A DNA stretch of 64,000 nt from Shewanella halotolerans (GCF_019457535.1 NZ_CP080417.1:4340001-4404000); one strand, 5' to 3'. Positions 24,266 to 33,679 are shown, counted from the first letter of the stretch. Numbers and translations are program-made. The notes: a model not told the origin generated them from the sequence alone.

Positions 24266-25258
24266 ATGAATCTCGACAACTTGGCGCGTATCGACCTCAA
24301 TCTACTGGTGATGTTGCAGGTGTTACTGGAGGAGCGCAGCGTAACCCGCGCCGCCAGCCGTCTGCATCTGAGTCAATCTGCCCTGAGCAAGAGCCTCAAC
24401 CGGCTGCGCGATACCCTGGGAGATCCCCTGTTTATCCGCACCGCCCACGGCCTCAAGCCCACGGCCCACGCCGCCCTGCTTGGCCAGCAGCTGCCTGACA
24501 TGTTGCAGGGACTCTACCTGCTGACTCAACCGCCTAGCTTCAATCCCGCCAGCAGCAGACGCCAGTTCTCCTTCGCCATGGTGGAGAGTGCCTATGAGAC
24601 GCTGATCCCCTACTTCATCGGCCCTTTGCTCAACAACGCCCCCAATCTCAGGCTAGACTCCTACCTGTGGACGGAGAAGTCTCTCTCCTCCCTGCAGAAG
24701 GGCCAGATAGATTTCGGCATCACGGGCAGAGACATCAACCCACAGTCGGATCTCATCATCGACAGGCTGCCGGAAGGGATCGCTCACCAGACGCTGTTTA
24801 CCGATCATCAGGTCTGCCTGGTGCGCCAAGGCCACCCCATGCTGCCGGCCATCCGTAATCATCAGTGGGATCTCGACATCTATCTGGAAATGTCCCATGT
24901 GCAGGTGCGCTGCGAGGGCAACGAGTGGTGGGCGCTGGACTATTTTCTGGCGAAATCTGGGCAGCGACGTCACCTGAGCACCACAGTGCCCGACTTCTAT
25001 GGCGCCGCCAGCGTCTGCGCCCATAGCGATCTTATCTTTACAGTTCCCTCGAGCTTCGCCGCCCACGCCCGCAAGCTCTACGCGCTGGAGGAGCTGCCGC
25101 TGCCGTTCGACTTCCACTCCCTGGCCTATGTACTGCTATGGCACGAGCGCAACGATGACGAACCCGGGCACAAGTGGATCCGCGAGACCATCTGCAAGCG
25201 CGTCGCCCAGGCGGTCAACCAGCCCGAAGATGCGTTATCGGCATCCGGTTCAGCTTAG
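24266..25258 (+). CDS. LysR-family regulator divergent from the MFS exporter
   Basis: 330 residues. The N-terminal helix-turn-helix (about 10-68) includes SVTRAASRLHLSQSALSKSL, followed by an effector domain (about 95-310). It shows the same opening pattern as the LysR at 1255, so both belong to the same LysR subclass. The short shared intergenic region and divergent layout point to control of the Bcr/CflA exporter and of itself. AAGGAAT precedes the ATG. The inducer is unknown. Confidence 0.9.
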   Translation: MNLDNLARIDLNLLVMLQVLLEERSVTRAASRLHLSQSALSKSLNRLRDTLGDPLFIRTAHGLKPTAHAALLGQQLPDMLQGLYLLTQPPSFNPASSRRQFSFAMVESAYETLIPYFIGPLLNNAPNLRLDSYLWTEKSLSSLQKGQIDFGITGRDINPQSDLIIDRLPEGIAHQTLFTDHQVCLVRQGHPMLPAIRNHQWDLDIYLEMSHVQVRCEGNEWWALDYFLAKSGQRRHLSTTVPDFYGAASVCAHSDLIFTVPSSFAAHARKLYALEELPLPFDFHSLAYVLLWHERNDDEPGHKWIRETICKRVAQAVNQPEDALSASGSA

Positions 25259-25399
25259 GTTAACCTTATGGCAGTTAAGATAAGTTTCTGCCGCCACCGA
25301 GACATTTAGTAACAGTTTACGAAGAAGATTAAACGAATTTAACGTGATCTCGTGGGGCGAATATGGGCACAATCGAGCCATCGCCATGAAGGAGAAACT

Positions 25400-25750
25400 A
25401 TGATTTATCATCAATTTCAACAGACGCCTTTCCAGCATAGGTTCTCAGGCACTAAAGGCTGGATGGCCTTCGCTATCGGTTTAGTTGTGATGACATTGGT
25501 CTTGCTAGCGCTTCCCTTTGTCATTCTTGTCGGCGCCTTAAGCTTCATCATCCTGAGCCTGTTTGGCCGGGTCTTTCTTAAGCGCCAGCTGGCCAAGTTC
25601 CGCCAGCAGGGGAATGCCGCCTTCGGCGGACAGACGCAAGGTTTTGACCACAAGGGGTTTTCGTCGCAGTCGTTTGAGACCGCTTCGCCCTTTGGCAAGA
25701 CCCAAGCCCCACGTCAGGGTCGCACCTTCGAGCACGACCCTAACGAATAA
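25400..25750 (+). CDS. Unknown small membrane protein
   Basis: 116 residues. One long hydrophobic region (about 18-50) forms one or two membrane spans, and a basic, glycine/glutamine-rich tail would lie in the cytoplasm. The ATG at 25400 follows AAGGAG with five-base spacing. The last 11 bp overlap the end of the convergent peptidase gene. No family is recognised. Confidence 0.7.
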   Translation: MIYHQFQQTPFQHRFSGTKGWMAFAIGLVVMTLVLLALPFVILVGALSFIILSLFGRVFLKRQLAKFRQQGNAAFGGQTQGFDHKGFSSQSFETASPFGKTQAPRQGRTFEHDPNE

Positions 25751-27023
25751 TCCCGCTCGCCGCCCTTGGCCTTGCCAGTAGAGCGGCAAACACTTCCCAG
25801 GCCTGTGCGTTATCACGGGCCTGATTCGTAACATACTCCCCGATGCTCGCCTCACCATGGTGATAGTTGAGTACATAGCTACGATTAGCCTGATAGAAAC
25901 GCACCCGCTGGGCTGCCTTTTCTGGGGTGTAGAGGGCAAATTCCACCAGTAACCGCGCCGCCTCCTCGCGAGTTATTTCGCCGTCGATCAATTGCCTGCA
26001 CACCAGCGTATCCAGATTAGCCAAGGCTTTATAGGCTTCCATCACCTCATGATAATGCTGCAGATCCCCCTCTATCCCCGCCATGGGCATCAACACCCGC
26101 TGCTCGAAGTCGATTCTCTCCTCCTTGGTCATCAGCAGCGATAGGCCATAGTTGGCACTACCCTCGGAGAGAAACGAGATGGGACTATAGAGGGGATAGA
26201 TGGCATATTCCCACCAGCCAAGCCCCTTCACCAGTTCACGCTCCTGCAGCAGGTTAAACACGTGATGGCCTGGATAGCCCTCGTGACTGGCCAGCTCCAG
26301 GGCGCGATCAAGGTGCAGGGGATGGTCTTGATTGAGCTGGATCAGGCTGGCGTAATTCCCCTGATACCAGTTGTAGGCGGTCCAGATCTGATCTTTGACG
26401 AACTCGACTCTGAACTGCTCCCCTTCCGGCAGGGGCAGATGGCGCTTTGTCAGCAGCCTCGCCTGCTCCACCGCGGCGGTGAACACCTGAGGCACTCTGT
26501 CGGCCGGCACGATAAACTGGCTTCGATAGGCGTCAAACCGCTTAGTCAGACTCCCCTCTCCGGGCAGCAGGCTATCGATTCTTGCCAGCACCTCACTGAA
26601 GTCACTCAGATTCAGTTTGGGCGCCTGGGTATCGTAGAGTAGCTGCGACTCGGCATCGAAACTAAACTCCTGACCCATCAGGCGTTTAAGGTAAGTCGCC
26701 ACCGAGCCGAGCTGCTTGCTCAGGAAGCCATGACGCTCCCTAAGGAGCTGACAGGGCTGGTCCTGACCGGCATTAGCGAGCCCTGCCATAAGTGAGGCGC
26801 AGCGCGAAGCCTGCTCTGGCAGGGACAGCATTGAGGCTTCGGCCTGCCACTTGGCGGGACCGTAATAGGCATCCACATAGAGGGGCTCATGATGGCCTAT
26901 GGCCAACACCAGCTTAACGTATTCTGCGGCGTGTTGGTTGAGAGTGTCGTTGTGCTCGGCGCACCGCGTCAAACAAGGCGTCTGCTGGCAGAGTTGGCAG
27001 CGAATAGGTTGAATTTGTGACAA
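25740..27023 (-). CDS. DUF885-family putative zinc peptidase
   Basis: 427 residues. The HEGYPGHH motif (about residues 247-254) is the metal-binding signature of DUF885 proteins, which are distantly related to M3/M32-type zinc peptidases; a downstream LSEGSANYG segment would supply further ligands. The length is shorter than the 550-600 residues common in DUF885 lipoproteins, and there is no signal peptide, so it is probably cytosolic. A TTG at 27023 with GGAG five bases before it is preferred; the in-frame ATG at 27059 has no Shine-Dalgarno. Near the N-terminus CQLCQQTPCLTRC could bind a metal. The substrate is unknown. Confidence 0.78.
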   Translation of the reverse strand: MSQIQPIRCQLCQQTPCLTRCAEHNDTLNQHAAEYVKLVLAIGHHEPLYVDAYYGPAKWQAEASMLSLPEQASRCASLMAGLANAGQDQPCQLLRERHGFLSKQLGSVATYLKRLMGQEFSFDAESQLLYDTQAPKLNLSDFSEVLARIDSLLPGEGSLTKRFDAYRSQFIVPADRVPQVFTAAVEQARLLTKRHLPLPEGEQFRVEFVKDQIWTAYNWYQGNYASLIQLNQDHPLHLDRALELASHEGYPGHHVFNLLQERELVKGLGWWEYAIYPLYSPISFLSEGSANYGLSLLMTKEERIDFEQRVLMPMAGIEGDLQHYHEVMEAYKALANLDTLVCRQLIDGEITREEAARLLVEFALYTPEKAAQRVRFYQANRSYVLNYHHGEASIGEYVTNQARDNAQAWEVFAALLARPRAASGIIR

Positions 27024-27113
27024 GGCGACTCCACACCGGCTGAGAACAGAGGCGCACATTTAGCCATAAATGGATATTGTATGCAATAATTGTTAATTGT
27101 TAATTGTTAGCTA

Positions 27114-28532
27114 TTAGGCGGGGTCGCTCAGCAGTTCCCGTGCGCGCTGCAGGGCTCTCAGCTCCTCGGCATCTTGGGTGACGCTCAGGACCTTATCGAT
27201 CTGCAGGGCCAGCGACTCCCACAGTGGGGCTATCACCTCACGTTCGCGTTCATTGCCACGCTGGCGCGCCATCTTCAGCAGCGCCGCCGAGCCCACCACG
27301 TCGATGCGTCCCAATATGCCGTCGGCCAGGGCGATGCTCAGCTCTATCATGGCCGGCACGCTGTGGCCATATTTCACTGCCTCCCTCAGGTAGCGCTCGG
27401 CCAGAGAGAAGTCATTGCCCAAGGCATTCTCGTTGTTAAGCATCTGCTGGGCACAGTGCAGCATGGCATCGAGTTGCCCCTGCTCGGCGGCCTCGGCCAT
27501 CCACTGCTCGCTGGCCAAGGGATCGGCCTCACAGCCCTCGCCCCGCGCCAACATGAGCGCCAGGTGATACTGGGCATGGGGGTATCCGGCTTGGGCGGCG
27601 CCGGAGATATAGTGAAACGCCTGGGCATAGTTGGCCTGCTGGTAGTAAAGTACACCTAGGTTCGCCATGGCTTCCGACTGCTCGCGATCCGCCGCCGCCT
27701 GCAGGTATCGATAGGCTAGCTGAGTATCTATGCTGATCTGCTCGCTGCCAACCAGATAGAAATAGCCCAGCAGGGCCATGGCATTCACCACCCCGGCCTT
27801 GGCCGCGGCTATGATGGCGCTCTCGCCCGCCGCCACGTCCGCCTTGCCAGCATAGCCGTGCAGCAGGCTCACGCCGTGTTCATATTTCGCCTCGGGTAGA
27901 TGGGGCGCGGCTAGGGCAAACCAGTGGGCCGCCTGCTTAAAGTTGGCCTCACTCTGAAGATCAAGCTCGAGCTCCGCCTCGTCATGCAGAGCTTGCTCTT
28001 GCTCCTTCTGCATCAGGGCGCGGGTCTTGAGCGACATGCCCACCAGATACTGCGCCTGAGGATCGTTTTCCATCACGGCCCGGTAGCAGAGATCCCGCCC
28101 GGCGAAGGCATCGAAAGGCTCGAAGCGATACTCGGGGGCTGGCCCATTGCAGAGCAGCGGATAGAGATCTTCCACCAGCTTGACCAGACGTTCGATCGCC
28201 TTCTCGGCCAGCTGCTCGAGCGCCTCGGCGGTGAGGTGATATTTCTCGGGATGGGCCCCACGGTTGCCGTCGCTGCGCAGCCTATGCAAGGCGCGGGTCA
28301 GGCGCACGTTGATCACCCGCTGACGGTTGAGCAGTTCGATTCGGTCGTAGAGGTTGGGGCTGTCGAAAACCAGCTGCTGGGAGGCCGCCAGCTTATCGGT
28401 CAATCTATGGGTGAAGCTCCGCACGTGCAGCAGTGCCTGGGTCGGCACGTCACGCACATAGCTCTTGGCCACACGGTAGTCTTCACCCAGGTCGTGCGAA
28501 AATTGGCTAACCAGTTCGATATCGCTGAGCAA
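27114..28532 (-). CDS. DUF4145-like/Sel1-repeat protein
   Basis: 472 residues, no signal peptide. The N-terminal part (about 1-140) resembles a DUF4145-type helical domain with RSDGNRGAHPE, as in proteins tied to nucleases. From about 150 to 440 it has repeated Sel1-like helix pairs, for example YLVGSEQISIDTQLAYRYLQ-type and NLGVLYYQQANY units, an alpha/alpha solenoid for protein binding. No catalytic motif is seen, so it is probably a scaffold or adaptor. It stands between the DUF885 gene and a YciC-like membrane protein gene on the same strand. Confidence 0.75.
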   Translation of the reverse strand: MLSDIELVSQFSHDLGEDYRVAKSYVRDVPTQALLHVRSFTHRLTDKLAASQQLVFDSPNLYDRIELLNRQRVINVRLTRALHRLRSDGNRGAHPEKYHLTAEALEQLAEKAIERLVKLVEDLYPLLCNGPAPEYRFEPFDAFAGRDLCYRAVMENDPQAQYLVGMSLKTRALMQKEQEQALHDEAELELDLQSEANFKQAAHWFALAAPHLPEAKYEHGVSLLHGYAGKADVAAGESAIIAAAKAGVVNAMALLGYFYLVGSEQISIDTQLAYRYLQAAADREQSEAMANLGVLYYQQANYAQAFHYISGAAQAGYPHAQYHLALMLARGEGCEADPLASEQWMAEAAEQGQLDAMLHCAQQMLNNENALGNDFSLAERYLREAVKYGHSVPAMIELSIALADGILGRIDVVGSAALLKMARQRGNEREREVIAPLWESLALQIDKVLSVTQDAEELRALQRARELLSDPA

Positions 28533-28580
28533 GGTGAGGACTCCGTCTGTGCTGTATTTAAAAGGCGCTGCTCTTTAGGA

Positions 28581-29294
28581 TCACACCTGCTCGTCTATGC
28601 TGGGACGCGACACCATGTAGAGACGGAATAGAGCGACGTTGACGAACAGGCCGAAGAAGGCCACCAGCACCTCGACCACTAACACCAGCGGGAAGCCTAC
28701 GGATTGTGCCAGGCTAGAGAGGGTGCCGCCGATGAGCGACAGCGGAATGTAGAGCATGAGAACCAGCAGGGTCTTGAAGGCGATAGGGCCACTAAACTTG
28801 AAGCTACCCTTGATCGCTTCCAGCGGCGTCAGACGCTCGACCACCACCATGAAGTTCACATAAGCCAGGCGGGCGAACACATAGATGCTGATCACTAGAC
28901 CCACCAGCCAGATAGGGCCAAAGGCGGCAAACAGCATCACAGGTGCCAAAATTGCCAGGCCAGAGAAGACACCGGCCAGCAGCAGCGGCGGCACGAAACT
29001 CAGGCTGGTCTTGAGCAGTATGCCGGTCGACGGCTCATGCCCATGGGATCTCACCTCCATAAACAGCGTCAGGGCGGCGATAAGCAGTGAAAAGACCAAC
29101 AAGAGCACCATCATAGCGATCATGTGGGGCACGCCAAACTGGGGATTCTCCAGATCCGCGCTATTGATCTCCATTCCTAACCACATCTGAATCCCCACCT
29201 GTAGGAACAAGATAGGCACGGTAAGTGCGGCTAACTGGCGGATATGGTTACGAAAGAAGTTATAAGCTTCGGTCAAAATCGCTGATAATGACAT
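28581..29294 (-). CDS. YciC-family inner-membrane protein
   Basis: 237 residues with about six hydrophobic segments. The opening MSLSAILTEAYNFFRNH and the overall length fit the UPF0259/YciC family of unknown function. The ATG at 29294 has GGAAAG just upstream; the frame extends to 29372 without a better start. The gene is transcribed from the region shared with the divergent DUF2780 gene. Confidence 0.72.
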   Translation of the reverse strand: MSLSAILTEAYNFFRNHIRQLAALTVPILFLQVGIQMWLGMEINSADLENPQFGVPHMIAMMVLLLVFSLLIAALTLFMEVRSHGHEPSTGILLKTSLSFVPPLLLAGVFSGLAILAPVMLFAAFGPIWLVGLVISIYVFARLAYVNFMVVVERLTPLEAIKGSFKFSGPIAFKTLLVLMLYIPLSLIGGTLSSLAQSVGFPLVLVVEVLVAFFGLFVNVALFRLYMVSRPSIDEQV

Positions 29295-29459
29295 GTGACT
29301 TTCCATTAGATAGATATAAACCAACTTGTGAGTGCGACAGGATACCGAAATTTCGCCGCCAATGCACAACACATGTCTAAAAATAGATACAAACTTGTTG
29401 CCAGGCTAGGCTAGAATAGGTCGCCTATCTAGCACTTAATCACCATGGGATGGCGATTC

Positions 29460-29978
29460 ATGAAATTATCCACTATCAGCGCGGTTATCTTAGGCTCATT
29501 ACTGCTCAGCAGCCCGGCATCGGCTGGCTGGTTTGACGACCTCACCAAGAAAGAAGAGGCACCTCAGGTCGCCACCCAGACTCAAAACAACGATCTCGTT
29601 GGCACTGTGATGTCTCAGCTAGGTCTCAACCAGACCCAGGCGGAAGGTGGACTGGGCAGCCTGCTGTCGCTGGCAAAGACAACCCTTGGCGGCGACAGCT
29701 TCGGCCCTATCGCCGAGGCGATTCCTGGCATAGATGGCCTGCTATCGGCGGCGCCGCAGCTCGACAGCGACTCTGGCATGTCAGGCCTACTCTCTAAGGC
29801 GGGCGATCTCGGCAGCTCGCTACAGGGTGGCGCCCAGGTCTATGATTCCTTTGAGAAGCTGGGCATCTCCAAGGAACTGGCTAAGCCCATGGTCGATATC
29901 GTTAAGGGGTATCTCGACGCCAACGCCGGCGCCGGTACCACAGATCTGCTGATGCAGGGGCTGGGCGCCCTGCTCTAA
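29460..29978 (+). CDS. DUF2780-family exported protein
   Basis: 172 residues with a signal peptide (about 1-23, SPASA). The mature part is Gly/Ser/Leu-rich with LVGTVMSQLGLNQTQAEGG and a GLGSLLSLAK segment, the pattern of the DUF2780 (VcgC/VcgE-like) family of unknown function. It is probably periplasmic or surface-associated. The ATG at 29460 is preferred over 29445 because it gives a proper signal peptide. Confidence 0.75.
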   Translation: MKLSTISAVILGSLLLSSPASAGWFDDLTKKEEAPQVATQTQNNDLVGTVMSQLGLNQTQAEGGLGSLLSLAKTTLGGDSFGPIAEAIPGIDGLLSAAPQLDSDSGMSGLLSKAGDLGSSLQGGAQVYDSFEKLGISKELAKPMVDIVKGYLDANAGAGTTDLLMQGLGALL

Positions 29979-29990
29979 AGCCTCGATGAA

Positions 29991-30027
29991 ACAGAGTTCA
30001 TCTACACAAGATGAACTCTGTCCTTTC
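29991..30027 (+). terminator. Intrinsic terminator after the DUF2780 gene
   Basis: A 13-bp perfect stem (29991-30003 with 30009-30021), five-base loop, followed by CCTTTCC. The T run is short, so termination may be partial. Confidence 0.6.
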
Positions 30028-30069
30028 CAGGGACTCTAACTTCTACCCAAGTCTTGAAAGGTATGCGCG

Positions 30070-30522
30070 ATGATCGCCAAGCTAAAGCAATTTCTCACCG
30101 CCCAGACACATGCGGAGTCTCCCGAAGAGAAGGCCAAACACCTGCAGTTGGCCGCCGCCTGTTTGCTGCTGGAAGTGGTGTATGCCGATCAGACCCTGGA
30201 TGAGCAGGAAGCCGCGCTGCTGCCAGAGCTGCTCACCTCGGCGCTATCGCTGAGCATGCAGGAGGCTCAGGCGCTAATTGCCGAGGCCAGGCAGGTGCAG
30301 GGCAATGCCACCTCGCTGTTTGAGTTCACCAAGGAGATCAACGACCAGTGCACGCTGGAGCAGAAACAGCAGCTGATCCTCGCCATGTGGACCCTGGCCT
30401 ACGCCGATGGCAACCTATGCCGCTATGAAGATCAGATCATCCGCCGCACCGCCGAACTCCTCTACCTCAAGCACAGCGAACTGATTCAGCTGAGAAACGC
30501 CGCAATCAACAAGACGCGCTAG
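30070..30522 (+). CDS. TerB-family protein
   Basis: 150 residues, all-helical, cytosolic. The pattern AAACLLLEVVYADQTLDEQE (about 30-49) and AMWTLAYADGNLCRYED (about 108-124) is that of TerB/DUF533-type tellurite-resistance-like domains, whose acidic residues may bind metal. The precise role is unknown. It is convergent with an exported methyltransferase-like gene. Confidence 0.8.
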   Translation: MIAKLKQFLTAQTHAESPEEKAKHLQLAAACLLLEVVYADQTLDEQEAALLPELLTSALSLSMQEAQALIAEARQVQGNATSLFEFTKEINDQCTLEQKQQLILAMWTLAYADGNLCRYEDQIIRRTAELLYLKHSELIQLRNAAINKTR

Positions 30523-30573
30523 AGTTGCCTACTCGCAATCTCAGCACCCAGCTTTCAAACTCGCTCTCAAAAG

Positions 30574-31353
30574 CTAAGGCTTCACAAACTTAAGCACGTA
30601 ACGGCTGGTCTTGCCGCGCACCGCCTCATCGAAGGCCGACAGCGTCAGCTTATCCTCTGGGTTTTCCAGCACAGCCAGACTCCCTTGCAGTTTAAATCCG
30701 GCCGCCTCCATGGCATCTACCACATGGCGCTTGGCCAGACGGTGCAGCTCATGGGCCGTGTCGGTGTCACTTTCCGGTGCGGCGTCGTGATCGATAATCG
30801 CCACGATACCGCCGGGTTTCAGGCTGGTAAACATCTGCTGCAATAGCCTTTCCCTGTCGATGGCCGGCCAACCTGGTTCGTGATAATAGGTGTCGTGAAA
30901 GCCCAGAATGAAGAAGATGCGGTCAAAGCTCGCCGCGGGCAGTTGCAGCTCGTCGGCTTCGCTGATAATCACTTCGGCATTGGGCAGACGTTCTTGATAG
31001 TGACGCTCGGCCAGATCTTCCTTGGCAAAGGGCAGATAGGCCTGGTTGTTATGTACCAGCACACTGCCCTGTTCGCCCACCACACGAGACAGGAGTTCAC
31101 TGTAATAACCACCACCAGAGAAGAGATCGAGCACTCTCTGCCCAGGCGCCACCTCGAAAAAGTTCAAGATGGCCTCGGGATGCCGGCTGCCGTCACGCGC
31201 CTTGTCACGGGCCAATCTCTCTGGATGCTCTACGGCCACCCGTATCGCCGACACGTCCTCTGCATAACTAGAATTGATGCCGCTCAAGATCAAGCCTCCC
31301 AATAGCGATAACACAACAAAATTAAAAGCCTTCACACCTAACCCCCAGTTCAT
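30574..31353 (-). CDS. Exported SAM-methyltransferase-like protein
   Basis: 259 residues. An N-terminal signal peptide (about 1-31, ending NSSYA) precedes a class I methyltransferase fold with VLDLFSGGGYYSELLS (about 74-89) and an FFILGFHDTYYH segment. Methyltransferases need cytosolic SAM, so a periplasmic version is odd. Similar proteins are known in other bacteria as predicted methyltransferases with signal peptides and unknown activity. Whether it binds SAM in the periplasm is unknown. Confidence 0.75.
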   Translation of the reverse strand: MNWGLGVKAFNFVVLSLLGGLILSGINSSYAEDVSAIRVAVEHPERLARDKARDGSRHPEAILNFFEVAPGQRVLDLFSGGGYYSELLSRVVGEQGSVLVHNNQAYLPFAKEDLAERHYQERLPNAEVIISEADELQLPAASFDRIFFILGFHDTYYHEPGWPAIDRERLLQQMFTSLKPGGIVAIIDHDAAPESDTDTAHELHRLAKRHVVDAMEAAGFKLQGSLAVLENPEDKLTLSAFDEAVRGKTSRYVLKFVKP

Positions 31354-31551
31354 CTGTTTCGCCCTAGGATAAACGCCAAATGTAAATTACTGGTTACACA
31401 AATGTAATTAAAAATATCTCAATTAGACCCGAAATCGATTTTTTATTAGCCAAGTCTAAAAAAGGGTGATAACCCTATAAGTTCGTTATTTACATTTGCT
31501 TACAAATAGGTGGCATAACTTGTAGCAAACATAATAAGGTAAGGATGCTTT

Positions 31552-32172
31552 ATGAAAGAAACTGCACTGTTAAAACGAACCTTTATCGCCATAGTCGGTG
31601 GTGTGATCACCCTTTCTCTGTTCGCTTTCATGGCCAAACTCATCGATAACGAACGGCCCACTCAAACATACGCCATTGCAACACCCGACCTAAACCTCTC
31701 CTTCGAGCCCAAACCGCCTGAAGAGAAGCAGCGGGAAACCATCATAGAACCTCAACAAGAGCCGCTTCAGCCCCCCAGACGGGTCGAGGGATTCGAGCAG
31801 AGTGAAACCAGCGAAACAGGAGTACTACCGGGTGTCATCGAGATGCCTAAGGTCGTCAATACCACCCGAGACTCACATGCGGTAAACGACACGAGCGATG
31901 CTCTGCCCATCATTCAGGTATCGCCTCAGTATCCCGTATCGGCTGCCCAGGAGGGCAAGGAGGGCTATGTGCTGCTGGAATTTGACATCACGGCCAGCGG
32001 CGCGGTCGAGAACATCAAGGTGATTGAGGCTAATCCGAAACGCATCTTTAACCGTTCGGCCGTCAACGCGTTAAAGAAATGGAAGTATAAACCTAAAATG
32101 GAAGAGGGACGGGTCATGCCACAAACCAGGCAGCAGGTGAGACTCGACTTCAAGTTAGATCAACAGATCTGA
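31552..32172 (+). CDS. TonB-family energy-transducer-like protein
   Basis: 206 residues. An N-terminal membrane anchor (about 10-29) is followed by a Pro/Glu-rich spacer (about 45-85) and a C-terminal TonB domain (about 120-203) with SPQYPVSAAQEGKEGYV and ALKKWKYKP, the family signature. It probably links inner-membrane energy to outer-membrane transporters or has a related envelope role. No exbBD genes are nearby. AAGGTAAGG precedes the ATG. Confidence 0.85.
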   Translation: MKETALLKRTFIAIVGGVITLSLFAFMAKLIDNERPTQTYAIATPDLNLSFEPKPPEEKQRETIIEPQQEPLQPPRRVEGFEQSETSETGVLPGVIEMPKVVNTTRDSHAVNDTSDALPIIQVSPQYPVSAAQEGKEGYVLLEFDITASGAVENIKVIEANPKRIFNRSAVNALKKWKYKPKMEEGRVMPQTRQQVRLDFKLDQQI

Positions 32173-32188
32173 ATCATATCGTCTTTTC

Positions 32189-32218
32189 CCAAGGAGGCTG
32201 CCAGGGCAGCCTCCTTGG
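32189..32218. terminator. Strong hairpin between tonB-like and yjeH-like genes
   Basis: A 14-bp perfect inverted repeat (32189-32202 with 32205-32218) lies between two convergent genes. No T run follows on either strand, so it may be a weak or Rho-assisted end, or an RNA stability structure. Confidence 0.5.
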
Positions 32219-32250
32219 CATGTTAGACTCGGCTAAGGCTATTAAGCCAC

Positions 32251-33510
32251 CTATCCAACACGGCAGGTCTGCTTACGCACCAGGTGAGTCTTCTGCCACC
32301 AGAGTAGCGGGGCAAGCACAGACACCAACAGCAGGGCGTAGAGCATGTTAGCGCCCAGCGCCACTGCCATGGCAAGACAGAAGGCCACGCCCATGATCAC
32401 CAGAGGCAGATAGCGCTTACTCAGCAGCCTGGCCGCCGCCAGCATGGAAACCAGATAGATGAGCACGAACACTCCATTGGTCCAGGCGATCAGATGTTCC
32501 AGCTCCTGGCCGAACAGGTAAGTCAGGCAGATAACCGTGGCCATGGTGATCAGCACGGCCACCAGCGCCCGTACCGGCACCCTGTGTTGATTGAGCTTGT
32601 CGAAATAACGGGGCAGCACGCCTTCGCGACTGAAACTCCAGATCAACCTGGCCACACTGGCGGTATAGACGTTGACCGTAGAGAGCCCGCCAGCGATCCC
32701 CAGAATTCCTATCACCTGAGCACCATAACCGCCAAGCAGATGATCGAAGGCGGTCACCATGGCGAGCCCCTCCCCCTTAGGCACAAACAGCAGGAGTAAG
32801 GTGCAGGTGACATAGACCAGGCCCACCAAGATGCTGCCTATGATCATCGCCGGCAGCATATCTTTATCCGGACGTTTGAAGTCGTTGGCCAGATGGGTCA
32901 TCGCCTCGATACCGAGAAAACTCCAGAAGGCGATACCGGCCGCCGCCATCACCAGTCCCATATCGCTGCCCGCCTGGGGCGCCGCCAGTTCGAGATCGCC
33001 AAGCTTGGCACCACAGGCGCCGAACAGGATCACCACCACGGAGACTATGGCCAGGGTCAGGGCAAACTGCAACTTGGCCGACACCTGTATTCCCTTGAGG
33101 TTAAGTGCGAGCAGGAGCAGCAACAGCGCCAGCTCGGTCATCAGCTGCTGCCAACCCACCAGGGGCACCAGGGCATTGATAAACTGGAAGGTCATCAAGA
33201 TGGCGGCGGGCGTGCCTATGGGCACCACTAGGAGGAAGATAAGTCCCGTCGTGCGTCCGGCGGTGCGGCCGAAGGCCTTCTCAACAAAGTATGCAGGACC
33301 GGCGGCATGGGGAAATACCCCCGCCAGGCGTGCAAATACCAGGGTCACAGGGATAATCGCCAGGGTGAGTAGTATCCAGGCTAGCAGGGCACCACTGCCC
33401 GCGGTAGCAATCGTCATCTCCGGCAGGATAAATACGCCTGTACCAAGCAAAGTGGTGGCCATCAGACCGGCACCTTGCCAGCGACCAATAGTACCGTGAT
33501 TATGTTCCAT
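32251..33510 (-). CDS. yjeH: YjeH-like amino-acid exporter (APC family)
   Basis: 419 residues with about twelve membrane segments, close to the length of E. coli YjeH. The first helix ATTLLGTGVFILPEM (about 18-32) carries the APC substrate-site GTGVF. Charged loop segments such as LANDFKRPDKDML also fit. YjeH exports L-methionine and branched-chain amino acids. The divergent Lrp-type regulator and operator-like boxes suggest that export is switched on by intracellular amino-acid level. Confidence 0.85.
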   Translation of the reverse strand: MEHNHGTIGRWQGAGLMATTLLGTGVFILPEMTIATAGSGALLAWILLTLAIIPVTLVFARLAGVFPHAAGPAYFVEKAFGRTAGRTTGLIFLLVVPIGTPAAILMTFQFINALVPLVGWQQLMTELALLLLLLALNLKGIQVSAKLQFALTLAIVSVVVILFGACGAKLGDLELAAPQAGSDMGLVMAAAGIAFWSFLGIEAMTHLANDFKRPDKDMLPAMIIGSILVGLVYVTCTLLLLFVPKGEGLAMVTAFDHLLGGYGAQVIGILGIAGGLSTVNVYTASVARLIWSFSREGVLPRYFDKLNQHRVPVRALVAVLITMATVICLTYLFGQELEHLIAWTNGVFVLIYLVSMLAAARLLSKRYLPLVIMGVAFCLAMAVALGANMLYALLLVSVLAPLLWWQKTHLVRKQTCRVG

Positions 33511-33601
33511 CTTAGGTTCTGTTAGGGTTATCTATGGGGATAGTATAGACTTAGCGAGTCAAACAATCTGTCAAAGATTTCCGCCGAAAATCAAATTAGA
33601 G

Positions 33602-33616
33602 CCGACACTTTGACGG
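33602..33616. promoter_or_regulatory. Lrp-type operator box 1
   Basis: CCGACACTTTGACGG, a near-perfect copy of the box at 33632-33646. The centres are 30 bp apart, about three helical turns, in the gap between the exporter and the Lrp-type gene. Binding by that regulator is inference. Confidence 0.55.
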
Positions 33617-33631
33617 ATTTTTATCGATTTA

Positions 33632-33646
33632 CCGACACTTTGTCGG
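33632..33646. promoter_or_regulatory. Lrp-type operator box 2
   Basis: CCGACA-CTT-TGTCGG, a perfect six-base dyad, 34 bp upstream of the Lrp-type start. A weaker related sequence lies at 33568-33582. Confidence 0.55.
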
Positions 33647-33679
33647 TCATATGCTTGGTCAGATACCAGAGAGGACAGC

